Counted from the stretch's first letter, positions 35,296 to 44,406 are shown. The stretch: DNA of 64,000 nucleotides from Myxococcota bacterium (GCA_022447545.1 JAKVBI010000001.1:124001-188000), one strand, 5' to 3'. Made by a program: numbers and translations. The notes: generated by a model not told the origin, from the sequence alone.

Positions 35296-36645
35296 TCAAC
35301 AAGCCATGATACGCCTAGCAGTGCGTTCCCCCGACGCCACGGCCGCCTCCCGCGACGGCCCCATCAAATAGTCGCCTGCGAGAAAGACACGTCGCCCTCG
35401 TGCCTGTTGGTCGTCGAAAATGCGCTCGAGTCTCGCAATCAAGCGATAGTGACCGACACCGAAATGCGGCACGGCATCGTCGATGCGTACGAGTCGGGAC
35501 CAATCCACCGCACGCGCAGCGGCGGGGTCAAAGGACTGAAGCGCGCTCAGCATCTCCTGAGTCACCTGTTCGTTGGACACGCCCTGTCTGGATTCACTCC
35601 ATGCCCCGGTGGCCCGTAGGGTCGCGATCCCATGGCCCTCGGGAGCCCGGCCGTCTCTTGCTGCGGGTTCGAACAGCACGGTCTCCAACGGAGAACCTTC
35701 GTCCCGGGACAGTTGAACAAGCTTGGACTGTGAGTAGAGGGGGCGCCTGAGCGCACAACACAGAACGATCGAAGAAGTGAATCGGACTTCACTCAGCGCG
35801 TCACGCTCGCCAATCGAGAGCAGGGGCGATGCGATTCGGAGGGCTTCGGCTGGTGAAGTCGCCACGACCACGGCATCCGCCTGCCGAGACAATTCCTTTT
35901 GCGCGCCGGTGTCCGAGTCTTCACGAAAGATGACGCGAACGCCGGGCCGCTTTCGCTGAGCGAGCCTGTTCACCTCGGCTCCATAACGAACGGAAAGCCT
36001 ACCTGCAACGAATTGAGGGAGCTCGTCGAATGCAGCTCTCAGCGCTCCGTGTCGCTCTCGTCCCTCGTGAAGCAAAGTCCGGAGAAAAAGTACGCGGCTC
36101 GTCTCCCGGGCATCTCCGAGCGAACATCGTGTGACCATGGGTGCCATCCAGCGATCGAGCACACTGTTCCCGAAATAGAGTCGACCAAAATCCTCGAGGC
36201 TTCGATCGTCGAGAGCGGGTGCGAATTCCGGCGCGTCCCAATCGAGCTGCTGCGAATAACGCGCAATTAGCCTGGACATCCGCATCAGTCGAAGAGCATG
36301 AAGCCTCCGTACCCCTCGTATGCGTGCGACCCCCCAACGGCTTCTCGCGTCGACCTCGAACGTTCGGCCTCGTTGGACCATGGAGGTGAGCATGGGTCGC
36401 AGGGGAAGCAGCTCACTGCCCAAGCCCACTTCAGCGATCCATTCGAGTAGCTGATCATCGGCCATTGAAAGTCCAGGCGGGCCGATGTCGAACGCATAGC
36501 CACCTTCTCGATAGGTGGTCAAACGCCCGCCCGCGCTGTCTGCTCGCTCGAGTACGGTGACTTCGAAACCCTTGGACTGTAAACGCCAGGCTGCAGCGAG
36601 ACCTGCGAGACCCGAGCCCACGACGACGACGCGACCCCCGTTCAT
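35296..36645 (-). CDS. FAD-dependent amine oxidase / protoporphyrinogen oxidase-like protein
   Basis: About 449 residues from ATG 36645. The N-terminal dinucleotide fold VVVVGSGLAGLAAAWRL and VLERADSAGGRLTTY bind FAD. The C-terminal FAD-contact motif is RRVFLAGDYLMGPSREAAVASGE. The group includes protoporphyrinogen oxidase, phytoene desaturase and flavin amine oxidases, and the exact substrate cannot be assigned. It follows the MtnX-like phosphatase with a 28-bp gap in the same direction. Confidence 0.8.
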   Translation of the reverse strand: MNGGRVVVVGSGLAGLAAAWRLQSKGFEVTVLERADSAGGRLTTYREGGYAFDIGPPGLSMADDQLLEWIAEVGLGSELLPLRPMLTSMVQRGRTFEVDARSRWGVARIRGVRRLHALRLMRMSRLIARYSQQLDWDAPEFAPALDDRSLEDFGRLYFGNSVLDRWMAPMVTRCSLGDARETSRVLFLRTLLHEGRERHGALRAAFDELPQFVAGRLSVRYGAEVNRLAQRKRPGVRVIFREDSDTGAQKELSRQADAVVVATSPAEALRIASPLLSIGERDALSEVRFTSSIVLCCALRRPLYSQSKLVQLSRDEGSPLETVLFEPAARDGRAPEGHGIATLRATGAWSESRQGVSNEQVTQEMLSALQSFDPAAARAVDWSRLVRIDDAVPHFGVGHYRLIARLERIFDDQQARGRRVFLAGDYLMGPSREAAVASGERTARRIMAC

Positions 36646-36673
36646 CGCGCATTCCCAACCGCGAGGAGCGCAC

Positions 36674-37345
36674 TCATCGCAACATCTCCTCAAGACCAGC
36701 CGTCACATCGTGCAACGTAGTAAAGGACCGATAGGCGACCTCCCGAGCCTCCAATGCAGTCGCCAGGGAATCCTTTGCGAAGATCGTATCCGCAGCGAGG
36801 GCACCGCACAGGTCGGAAACTCTGCCGTTGCCTATGTGAACGACCCTCACTCCAGGGTGCTCGTTTCGGTACTCCCGAATTCGACTCGCCTTACACGTTC
36901 CCGTGCCACAACCACATTCGGGGTCGGGAAAACCCACAGCGATCTGCCACCGCCCATCTCCGTAGCGCAATCGATTCGCCTCGTAATCGAACTGGACCCC
37001 ATGGATCTCCTGCAATCGATCGAGATTGTAATCGAAACCATCCGAGAGAATTCGAAATGGAACCCCACTCCGTTCGCACCACGTCAACAACGCGCGGGCC
37101 CCTGGGTCGAGCTCCACCGTGTGAAGAAATACGTCGAGTTCGCGCTCTGGTAGTGGCAGGCGGTCGAGCACCTCGAGGTTGTAGTCCCAGGCCGTCAACT
37201 CACCGCTCTCATACCGCGCCCAGGCCCTCGGCTGCCGGTCGGCAGCGTGGATGCGGGCCAGTGTCGAGCCCACGTCCTGCACGGAGAAGGTTCCGTCGAA
37301 GTCACAGAAGACTGCCAGTTCAGGTGAGCCCGGGTGCGAAGCCAT
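36674..37345 (-). CDS. MtnX-like HAD phosphatase
   Basis: About 223 residues from ATG 37345. HAD motif I is FCDFDGTFS (D15, D17), motif II is around FRILSDGFD, and IGNGRVSDLCGALAADTIFAK holds the last acidic motif. The Cys cluster PECGCGTGTCK is a feature of MtnX-type proteins, which dephosphorylate 2-hydroxy-3-keto-5-methylthiopentenyl-1-phosphate in methionine salvage. Only 23 bp separate its start from the divergent homocysteine-methyltransferase-like gene. That gene is also sulfur-amino-acid related, so a shared methionine role is plausible. Confidence 0.85.
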   Translation of the reverse strand: MASHPGSPELAVFCDFDGTFSVQDVGSTLARIHAADRQPRAWARYESGELTAWDYNLEVLDRLPLPERELDVFLHTVELDPGARALLTWCERSGVPFRILSDGFDYNLDRLQEIHGVQFDYEANRLRYGDGRWQIAVGFPDPECGCGTGTCKASRIREYRNEHPGVRVVHIGNGRVSDLCGALAADTIFAKDSLATALEAREVAYRSFTTLHDVTAGLEEMLR

Positions 37346-37368
37346 CGGCGCGAGAGTATAACCACAGG

Positions 37369-38274
37369 GTGGCGAGAGCCGATGCTTTGCGCGAATGCTT
37401 GGAAAATCGCCGACTGCTCCTGTTGGATGGCGCGACGGGCACGGAATTGGAGCGGCGCGGTGCCCCGTGCAGCCTGCCCCTCTGGTCGGCTTCCAGCTTG
37501 ATCGAAGATCCCGGTCTGGTCGCAGACATTCACGCCGCCTATGCCCGCTCCGGGGCACAGGTCCTCACGGCCAACACCTTCCGGACACAACGCCGGTCGC
37601 TCTCACGCGGGGGTATGGACCCGGATCTTGCAGCCGAGCTCACCCAAAAAGCCGTCGACCTGGCCCGTGAGGGGAGCCTCCTGAGCCCCGATCGAGAGTG
37701 CTTCGTGCTCGGCTCGGCGGCTCCACTGGAAGACTGCTTCCAGCCCGAACGTGTCCCTGAGGACCGAGCGCTCGAGATCGAGCACGGCGAGCACGCCCGT
37801 CACCTGAGAAACGCCGGCGTCGACGGCATCCTGGTGGAAACCATGAACACTCTTCGCGAGGCCGTCGCAGCCACTCGCGCAGCGCGGGCCACGGGGCTCC
37901 CAACTCTGGTGAGCTTCACCTGCGGCGCGCGGGCCCAGCTCCTTTCCGGTGAACCCCTGGCCGCTTCCTTGGCAACGGTCATACGAGAAGGCGCCGAAGC
38001 CGTGATGGTCAATTGTCTGCCCGCGAGCGACGTCGGAATCTGCCTCCAGGACCTGCGGAACACACAGCGCCCCTTCGGCGCCTACCCCAACCTGGGCGCT
38101 CCCGGAGGCACTCCCGATGAGCCGCGCTCTGCCCCGTGCAGTCCAGTGGAGCTCGGGCGATACGCACAGTCCTGGATCGCTTCGGGCGCGACTCTGGTCG
38201 GGGGGTGCTGCGGCACCACACCCGACCACATCGCCGCTCTCGCGAACTCCCGGCGAACGAAATTCGAACGATGA
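37369..38274 (+). CDS. Homocysteine S-methyltransferase family protein (MmuM/BHMT-like)
   Basis: About 301 residues from a GTG at 37369, 23 bp from the divergent phosphatase start. LLLLDGATGTELERRG opens the TIM barrel. The zinc ligands are the Cys of VMVNCLPAS and the Cys pair of GGCCGTTPDHIAAL, as in homocysteine S-methyltransferases and the N-terminal half of MetH. QVLTANTFRT and VDGILVETMNTL are also conserved. It would methylate homocysteine to methionine using S-methylmethionine, betaine or an unknown donor. Confidence 0.85.
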   Translation: MARADALRECLENRRLLLLDGATGTELERRGAPCSLPLWSASSLIEDPGLVADIHAAYARSGAQVLTANTFRTQRRSLSRGGMDPDLAAELTQKAVDLAREGSLLSPDRECFVLGSAAPLEDCFQPERVPEDRALEIEHGEHARHLRNAGVDGILVETMNTLREAVAATRAARATGLPTLVSFTCGARAQLLSGEPLAASLATVIREGAEAVMVNCLPASDVGICLQDLRNTQRPFGAYPNLGAPGGTPDEPRSAPCSPVELGRYAQSWIASGATLVGGCCGTTPDHIAALANSRRTKFER

Positions 38275-38320
38275 TCGAACCCGACCTCCGCTGGAACTCA
38301 TGCCCGATTACGCAGAACCG

Positions 38321-39643
38321 TCAGGAAGGACCAAGAGGCTTGTTACGGTAACGCGGTTCATCGACACCGAACATGACCATCACAAGAGCACAAGCCTGAA
38401 AAGCAAATGCGATCCAGAAGAGAATCGAATAGGAGAAAGCCGAGGCAATGAAACCGCCAGCAACAGCCCCGATGGCGGCCACCGCCTGAGCGGCCGAATT
38501 CGCCACCGCGATTCGCATGGGAAGGTTCCGACGAGATCCGAACTCGAGCATCATGTTTCTCGATGTGAATTCAAATCCCCCAATGCCGGCACCCAGGACT
38601 GCGAAGGCCATCAGAAGGCCCGAATAGTCGGAACTCTGAATGAGCATGACCGCTGCCAGCATCCAACTGGAAAGCGAGAGCAGGAATGCAAAGCGAAAGC
38701 CGCGACGATCCGCGAGTGCCCCCCAGCCGAGGTTCGTCACACTCTGGGACATCACGAATGCCGCGGTGAGTACGCCCAACTCATCGCCGTCGAGACCAAT
38801 CCTCTGCTCTGCGTAGATGATATAGAACGGAACGGCCATCTGCCCGATGGTCCCCAAAGCACGTGCGAGGAAGTACCGCGTAAAGCTTCGATCGGAACGA
38901 AGGAGTTCTGGCAACTCGCGCAGGCGTTGTGAAAAGCTCGATGGAACACGAACGTCCGGACTCGCAGGTTCGCGAATGAACAAGAGCGTGACGAGCCCCA
39001 AGCTGGTCAGCGCGAAAGCCACCAGAAACGTGGTCGCATAGCCATTGCCCAGGACGTTGGTCTCCACCAGGGCTCGCCCGGCAAACACTGCGACCAGAGA
39101 AGCGGTGATTCCCGAGGCCGCAGTGCGCAGGCCGAGCAGAATGCCCCGTTGCTTTACTGGGATCACTTTGGAGATCACCATGTTGAACACGACACCCTGG
39201 ATTCCGCCAAAGAAGCCGAATAGGCCCAGAAACAACCAGCTGGCCAGGAGTCTGAACGGATCTGGGAGTAACAGACCTGCGAGCCCAAGGCCGAGGATCT
39301 GCAATCGCATCAACACGCCGTTCCACATCCCCACACCCAGAACCCGAGGGCGGTGCTCGATCAGGAGTGCCCCGAGCAACGGGGACAGCAGATTTCCCAG
39401 ATATTGGAAGGCGCGCGCCGCACCCACGGCGGCATCGGAGCCTGTGAAATCGAAGATGTAGGCTGGAAGGAAAGTGGGCGCATTGAGAATCCTCATGCCT
39501 GTCTGGCCGAGCAGACCGTGCCCGAGCGTGGCCAGGTAGTTTCGGCGCAAATCCCTTTGGACCTGCGCCTGAAAATCATTCTCCGAGGTGGTCTCATTCA
39601 CCGGAAGACCTACTTCCTCGTCCGTCGGGAGCGCCGGCTTCAT
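38321..39643 (-). CDS. Major facilitator superfamily transporter
   Basis: About 440 residues from ATG 39643; GTG at 39601 (overlapping the folC stop by 8 bp) is an alternative start. About 12 TM helices are arranged in two halves. Typical features are the small-residue-rich helices AFQYLGNLLSPLLGALLIEH and ALADRRGFRFAFLLSLSSW (the MFS loop pattern near helix 8/9). Substrate unknown. The gene overlaps or abuts the end of folC in the same direction, which suggests co-transcription. Confidence 0.78.
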   Translation of the reverse strand: MKPALPTDEEVGLPVNETTSENDFQAQVQRDLRRNYLATLGHGLLGQTGMRILNAPTFLPAYIFDFTGSDAAVGAARAFQYLGNLLSPLLGALLIEHRPRVLGVGMWNGVLMRLQILGLGLAGLLLPDPFRLLASWLFLGLFGFFGGIQGVVFNMVISKVIPVKQRGILLGLRTAASGITASLVAVFAGRALVETNVLGNGYATTFLVAFALTSLGLVTLLFIREPASPDVRVPSSFSQRLRELPELLRSDRSFTRYFLARALGTIGQMAVPFYIIYAEQRIGLDGDELGVLTAAFVMSQSVTNLGWGALADRRGFRFAFLLSLSSWMLAAVMLIQSSDYSGLLMAFAVLGAGIGGFEFTSRNMMLEFGSRRNLPMRIAVANSAAQAVAAIGAVAGGFIASAFSYSILFWIAFAFQACALVMVMFGVDEPRYRNKPLGPS

Positions 39644-40997
39644 ACTCGGCGGGGTTGGCTTCCCGCCATACGCTTCGGGCAATGCCCGCAAGATAGACAG
39701 AACCCGTGATGCACAAGCAGTCCGAGGATCCGAGGCCCTGAATGGCCTCATGGACTGCAGTTCGGGGATCCCGCACAATCGAAATCGGGATGTTCGGGGC
39801 ATGCGATCGAACTCGCGACGCCATCGCGTCGACCGGTAGCGAACGAGTCGATTCCGCCAGAGTGACCGTAACCGCGCTCGCGTGAGGCATGAGTTCGCTC
39901 ACGACGGCATCGATGTCCTTGTCGGCGCTCAGAGACAAAACGAAACGAACATGGTGCTCGTGCTCTCTCGGCAGAGATCTCAAGACAGCGGCAAGTTCTC
40001 GCGCCGAGGCCCGTGTGTGCGCACTATCCACCAACACCCAAGGAGATCCCGACAACCGCTCGACGCGCCCGGGTAGAACCACCGTCTCGAGTGCAGAGAC
40101 TGCACTTTCAGCCAAGACGGATTCCACCACGAGATGCGAACGGCGAACACAGGCGAAGGCCAACGCGGCATTCTCCGCCTGATGGGCGCCCAGTACGGGC
40201 AGGACGGCCTCGACCTGCTGCGGGGAGTCGTCGATGCGAATCCGCCGCCCCCAGTGGTCGAGGGCATGCGTCACGCGAAAATCCCGCCCGAGTTCGGCAA
40301 GCGGCGCGCCGAGTTCATCTGCTCTTGAACGAACGACCTCCGCAGCTGAGGGATGCAGTGGACCCATGACCGCGGGAACACCCGGCTTGAGAATCCCAGC
40401 CTTCTCTCCCGCAATCGCCGCCAGGGTGTCCCCCAGTTTGTCGGTGTGCTCGAGTTCGATCTGGGTCACACAGGTAACCACGGAATCCAACTCGTTGGTC
40501 GAGTCGAGACGGCCGCCCAGGCCCACCTCCATCACCGCGCAATCCACCCCCGCCTCTCGAAAGATCAACCACGCAGCAGCGGTCGTCGCATCGAAGAATG
40601 AGGGAACTGCGCTGGAGTCACTTCGCCTGAGTTCATCGATGTGGGGGCGCAGTCGGTCGACGGCAACTGCAAGGTCGGCTGGTCTCACTGGCGCGCCATC
40701 CACCCGAAAGCGCTCCGTCCAGTCCTCTAGGTGGGGCGAGGTGAACGTTCCCACGCGAACTCCTGCGCCGAGCAACAACGCCTCGGAGAACAACGCAGTC
40801 GATCCCTTGCCCTTGGAGCCAGCGATGTGAAGAGCTGGAAAGCCGCGCTGGGGATTCCCGAGTCGATCGAGCAGGCCCTGGATCGCCTCGAGGCCCAGAC
40901 GTGTGTAGGGAAGCGTCGACTGCTTCTCGAGGTTGATGAGGCCCTCAAGGTACCGCGCCGCGTCTTCGGCGGTTTCGATGGGTCGACTGTTCGACAT
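39594..40997 (-). CDS. folC: Bifunctional folylpolyglutamate synthase / dihydrofolate synthase
   Basis: About 467 residues from ATG 40997. Mur-ligase fold: the P-loop GSKGKGSTALFSEALL, VGTFTSPHLEDWTERF, the catalytic segment VMEVGLGGRLDSTNEL and the NAALAFACVRRS helix are all as in FolC. It adds L-glutamate to dihydropteroate and folates in the cytoplasm. The longer frame to 41039 is probably not used. Its downstream neighbour is an MFS transporter whose start overlaps its 3' end. Confidence 0.93.
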   Translation of the reverse strand: MSNSRPIETAEDAARYLEGLINLEKQSTLPYTRLGLEAIQGLLDRLGNPQRGFPALHIAGSKGKGSTALFSEALLLGAGVRVGTFTSPHLEDWTERFRVDGAPVRPADLAVAVDRLRPHIDELRRSDSSAVPSFFDATTAAAWLIFREAGVDCAVMEVGLGGRLDSTNELDSVVTCVTQIELEHTDKLGDTLAAIAGEKAGILKPGVPAVMGPLHPSAAEVVRSRADELGAPLAELGRDFRVTHALDHWGRRIRIDDSPQQVEAVLPVLGAHQAENAALAFACVRRSHLVVESVLAESAVSALETVVLPGRVERLSGSPWVLVDSAHTRASARELAAVLRSLPREHEHHVRFVLSLSADKDIDAVVSELMPHASAVTVTLAESTRSLPVDAMASRVRSHAPNIPISIVRDPRTAVHEAIQGLGSSDCLCITGSVYLAGIARSVWREANPAEYEAGAPDGRGSRSSGE

Positions 40998-41178
40998 TGC
41001 CACTACCTGAGGCTGATCCCATTCGGTGGCTGACCCCATTCGCGAGATCCAAAAGTCGCCCTCCGGGCAGGATCATCGAGATCACCCGAACTACGACATC
41101 ACGCGGTGACCGGGGACCCATTCAATGCGCCGCACGCTTGAAACGGATCCTCACATCGAGTTCAGCCATACGCAAAAA

Positions 41179-41214
41179 AAGAGACGAGGCGACCCCGGGG
41201 CCGCCTCGTCTCTT
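41179..41214 (-). terminator. Rho-independent terminator
   Basis: A perfect 13-bp inverted repeat (AAGAGACGAGGCG at 41179-41191 and its complement at 41202-41214) encloses a 10-nt C/G-rich loop. Read on the minus strand it is followed directly by a run of seven T (plus-strand A tract 41174-41180). It lies 24 bp past the stop of the small Cys-rich gene, so it ends the NRDE operon. Confidence 0.9.
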
Positions 41215-41238
41215 CGATTCATGGTGTGCCGGGGAACG

Positions 41239-41565
41239 CTACTGAACCATGTAGCGCTTCCATTGGCGATACTCCTTGACCGCCTCACTCGTAGATCCTG
41301 CAGCCGGGAAATAGAATTTCACGGCGTGGCCACAAGTTCGACAGATCTTGTAACAGAACTTGAAGCCTTCGATCTCGCGCATGTTGCCGACAATCTCACG
41401 CGTATCGTCGCTACAACAACTCGAAGGTCGAACGGGGGACACGATCTTCTTCGGGTAATCATTTTTCGGCGGCTGGTCATCGGTGTACTTGATGATGTTG
41501 CGAACCGTTCGGTTCGCCTTGCCGTCCGAGTTCTGCTTACGGATATTGCTACCGATTCGTCTCAA
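41239..41565 (-). CDS. Small Cys-rich conserved-type hypothetical protein
   Basis: A 108-residue basic protein. I do not recognise the family. A cluster of cysteines (C50, C51, C71, C75, C78; the last three in FCYKICRTCGH) looks like a zinc or redox site. The rest is charged, with the C-terminus EYRQWKRYMVQ. The start is TTG in a TTGA overlap with the NRDE gene (41562-41565), with GAGGAG about 7 nt upstream, so it is strongly coupled to that gene. A terminator follows. Gene reality is well supported by this context even without homology. Confidence 0.75.
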   Translation of the reverse strand: MRRIGSNIRKQNSDGKANRTVRNIIKYTDDQPPKNDYPKKIVSPVRPSSCCSDDTREIVGNMREIEGFKFCYKICRTCGHAVKFYFPAAGSTSEAVKEYRQWKRYMVQ

Positions 41566-42452
41566 CGCTCACTCCTCGCACTAGACTCCCCTTCTACGAT
41601 CCTGGCCTTTCGGTCCAGTTCGCGAAGGAGGGGGGTAAAATCGAGATACGGATTCCGACAGGGCTCGCCGTCCGCATAGTGAAATGAACTCTGTGGGCCG
41701 AAGGTCTCGGATCCATCTCCGGGCGAGCCTTCATCCAGTCGGAGAAGAATCGAACTCCGCGTTCCGTACTCTTCGGTGTGGACACACGCAGCGTCGAAAG
41801 AATCCCCATCGTGACCGCGACAGACCTGCGCCAATGATTCCATCACATCTTCATTGGGCCCAGCCGCCATGCGACGGGCCCCCAACGCAATATGGTCGAG
41901 CTTGGGACTGGTCTCATGGAGGCCCACGTTTCCAATGACGTGAACGCCGGGCTCCAGGGTGAAGACTTCCGGTTCCTCGAGATACGTGACCGCAAATGCT
42001 TGATCGCGGTCCGCGATGACCATGTTGAAAGGGTTGTAGCGAGATTCTGCCGCGAGACCGGTCGACATCGCTTCGCCGCCTTCAAGAACCTTCGCATCGG
42101 AGACGTCGGCGCGCTCCAGGTCCTCGGGTTGACGGGACAACGCTCGGATGCGCTCCACAGCGCCCTCCGGGGTCTTCTCAGCCAACACATCCATAACCAA
42201 TAGCCCCCGGGACCTGCGTGACGGGTCCGTGGCTTGCGAGCTTCGATTCGTCAATGCGGCAAAGACTCCGTTGCCATTCAGCCCGATCCAGGTTCCACCT
42301 TCCCGGTCATCGCGTGGTGCCAGCACGACGCCTTCCGGCATTTCGCGCACTGCGGGACCTTGGGTAGGCCGGTTAAAAAACTCGTCTCGGTTCGCCCCAA
42401 CCACCAAGGGGGCGCCACTCACACATCGATGAAGGACGATCAGGGTGCACAT
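41562..42452 (-). CDS. NRDE (TANGO2-like) family protein
   Basis: A 296-residue protein starting MCTLIVLHR with the conserved N-terminal Cys. The signature NRDEFF (VVGANRDEFFNRP) is present, then VVLAPRDDREGGTWIGLNGNG and FAALTNR. The bacterial and eukaryotic NRDE/TANGO2 family is linked to Golgi/ER and heme or lipid handling in eukaryotes, but its biochemical activity is poorly known. It is the first gene of a two-gene operon with the Cys-rich protein. Confidence 0.9.
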   Translation of the reverse strand: MCTLIVLHRCVSGAPLVVGANRDEFFNRPTQGPAVREMPEGVVLAPRDDREGGTWIGLNGNGVFAALTNRSSQATDPSRRSRGLLVMDVLAEKTPEGAVERIRALSRQPEDLERADVSDAKVLEGGEAMSTGLAAESRYNPFNMVIADRDQAFAVTYLEEPEVFTLEPGVHVIGNVGLHETSPKLDHIALGARRMAAGPNEDVMESLAQVCRGHDGDSFDAACVHTEEYGTRSSILLRLDEGSPGDGSETFGPQSSFHYADGEPCRNPYLDFTPLLRELDRKARIVEGESSARSER

Positions 42453-43074
42453 TCGTTTGGATCTGAGATCAGGAGCGGCCGCCTTGCCGACCTATGGGAC
42501 CGATCACTGCTCGGCAACTCCTCCGTTCCCTGACCTCCACCGAACACTCGACTGTGCTTCGTACTCTGCCCGCCCGTTCCGTACTGCTCCATTCACTGCC
42601 GTTGTGCGATTTCACCAGTCGCTTGCCCTGAGCGTTCGCACCCCGTGCGCCCAACAATCGACCCTCGTTACCAAACGACCCACGCGGAGCAGTTTGCAAC
42701 GGACCCGGTGGTTTTCTGGCGCGTCACAGGACGAAACGCTACGACGCTGGCGTGATCGACCATCGTCTTTTCGCCTGTATCGCTTGCCCGGGTTCGAGAA
42801 CGGGGCGAGATTCAGGACGTTTGTATTATACCAAAGCGCTTTCGATTCGCCAGCTTACGGGGCTTTCAGCGTCGCGCTGAAGTCCCCAGGGGATTCAACT
42901 GGGAGTTCCAGCGGCCGGCCGCCCGAGCCTCAGTGTCAAACCAGCCGGAAAGTCCCCACCGGCCGACCTTCACAGTTGGCAAAAAGGCAGGGGGGTCCAA
43001 TACTTGTCACCCGGCCAACGCCGGCACGCCCTTGCGCGGCGCGAACGAGACCCACGCGAACACAGAAATTGGGG
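42453..43074. other. Intergenic region, about 620 bp, between NRDE and the EF-hand-like lipoprotein gene
   Basis: Coding signals are absent: frames that span it give no recognisable protein. It holds a leftward TATAAT (42825-42830 plus strand), a palindrome AAAGCGCTTT (42833-42842) directly upstream of it, and an inverted repeat TTCAGCG-TCG-CGCTGAA (42865-42881). Regulation of one or both divergent genes is likely; see the separate entries. Confidence 0.5.
42825..42842 (-). promoter_or_regulatory. Candidate minus-strand -10 box with adjoining palindrome
   Basis: Minus-strand TATAAT (42825-42830) with no strong -35 at 16-18 bp; a TGGCGA-like box lies about 16 bp upstream. The perfect 10-bp palindrome AAAGCGCTTT (42833-42842) falls in the spacer, a position typical of an operator. 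It would give a leader of about 370 nt to the NRDE gene. Confidence 0.3.
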
Positions 43075-44406
43075 ATGGCGCGAGATTCCATGGCGATGCT
43101 TCGAAAGATCGGACTGGTCTGCAATGCCGCCGGCTGCATCGGGGTAGCGGTCTTGTGCGGATGCGCGAGCCCAGCGCGCACAGCGGGCCCCATGCCCCCG
43201 CCCGCCGTGCAGACTTCCGGAGGCGAGACGCAGCCTGCCCGAATTACTGGCACCTCGCCGGAGGACCCCTTCCCCGTCATGCCGGTGCGTCCTGCGACCG
43301 CCACGGCCACGAGAGCCACTGCAACGGCAGCCATGGTCGGAGCCGTCCAGACCAGCCAGCGAGTGCCCGTGAGAACGCGGCCTCAGCCCTTGTTCTACGG
43401 ACTGATCACCGGCCATGAGCCTTTCGATGACGCAAACCGGAGACGGGTGGTGCGCGTAGCCGATGCTGGGGAAGTGGTGCCGACACGAGCCGAAATCGCA
43501 CGTGAAAACGAAAAGAGCAAACAACTCGAACAAGAGATCGTAGAAGAAACCCGTCGGCAGGAACGCCTGATGGAGCAACTCGAACGGGAGTCCGATGCCG
43601 GACCTCCGCCGCTCCCTGGCCAAGCCGATCTGGCAGATCGGGCCGATCCCCGAAGTGCACCCGAAACGCCTTCGTTGAGACGCCTGCCCCGTGCGATCTT
43701 TGACGAAAAACGAGTCACGATCGAACCCGGTACCTGGAACAACGATTGGGAACTGCGGGTCGTGCGACGGGTCCTCGACGCCGATCAGGACGGAAACGCG
43801 GAGCAGGTTCGTTACTACACGGCCGATACGGACGTGCTACTACGGGCCGCCGAGGACACGAACTTCGACGGGAACATCGACTCGTGGACCTTCTACGACG
43901 AGGGTGAACTGGTGGAGCGTCGCCTCGACTCCAATGACGACGGCCAGGCAGACACCTGGGAGCGCTATCACGGAACGCGGATGACTGAGCGAAAGATCGA
44001 CCGCGACTACGACGGAACTAAGGATGCCTTCTACACCTACCGGCACGGGGGCCTGGTGGAAGAGCAGCACGATCCCGACAACGACGGAACGATGAACAGT
44101 GTAAGCACCTACGACCGCCGTAAACGGATCGAGACGAAAGAGGACCGAAGTGGCGACGGCTCTTTCGACCACTTCACCACCTACCACGTGGTAGACGGAG
44201 TGGAACTCGTCAAGCGAGTGGAACGCGACACCAATGGCGATGGCGCCCGCGACCGCTTCGAGGAATACACGGCCTCGGAAGGCCAAGCGGTACTCACGAA
44301 GCGAGAAGAGGACAAGACCGGAGACGGACAGATCGACATCACTTCGATCTACGAAAACGGCCGACTGGTGCGCCGGGAGATCTCGGACCCGTCGCTACTC
44401 CCCTAG
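43075..44406 (+). CDS. Lipoprotein with eight EF-hand-like (DxDxDG) calcium-binding repeats
   Basis: About 443 residues. The start is placed at ATG 43075 (in-frame ATGs at 43090 and 43096 also give a signal). The lipobox is LCGC (Cys30). A Pro/Thr-rich linker and a coiled-coil stretch (about 138-172) follow. The C-terminal part has eight acidic loops of the EF-hand/thrombospondin-3 type, beginning near D235, D261, D285, D309, D333, D357, D385 and D413, e.g. DADQDG and DTNGDG. Spacing is 24-28 residues, and each loop is followed by an aromatic, beta-prone stretch (WTFYDEGELVERR). I do not recognise a characterised family. It converges with the vWA gene, whose product has a similar loop. Calcium binding at the surface is inferred from the loops. 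Confidence 0.72.
   Translation: MARDSMAMLRKIGLVCNAAGCIGVAVLCGCASPARTAGPMPPPAVQTSGGETQPARITGTSPEDPFPVMPVRPATATATRATATAAMVGAVQTSQRVPVRTRPQPLFYGLITGHEPFDDANRRRVVRVADAGEVVPTRAEIARENEKSKQLEQEIVEETRRQERLMEQLERESDAGPPPLPGQADLADRADPRSAPETPSLRRLPRAIFDEKRVTIEPGTWNNDWELRVVRRVLDADQDGNAEQVRYYTADTDVLLRAAEDTNFDGNIDSWTFYDEGELVERRLDSNDDGQADTWERYHGTRMTERKIDRDYDGTKDAFYTYRHGGLVEEQHDPDNDGTMNSVSTYDRRKRIETKEDRSGDGSFDHFTTYHVVDGVELVKRVERDTNGDGARDRFEEYTASEGQAVLTKREEDKTGDGQIDITSIYENGRLVRREISDPSLLP

Noticed and set aside
42445-43074. N-terminal extension of the EF-hand-like lipoprotein
   Set aside because: The open frame upstream gives non-specific sequence, while a signal peptide and lipobox start near 43075.
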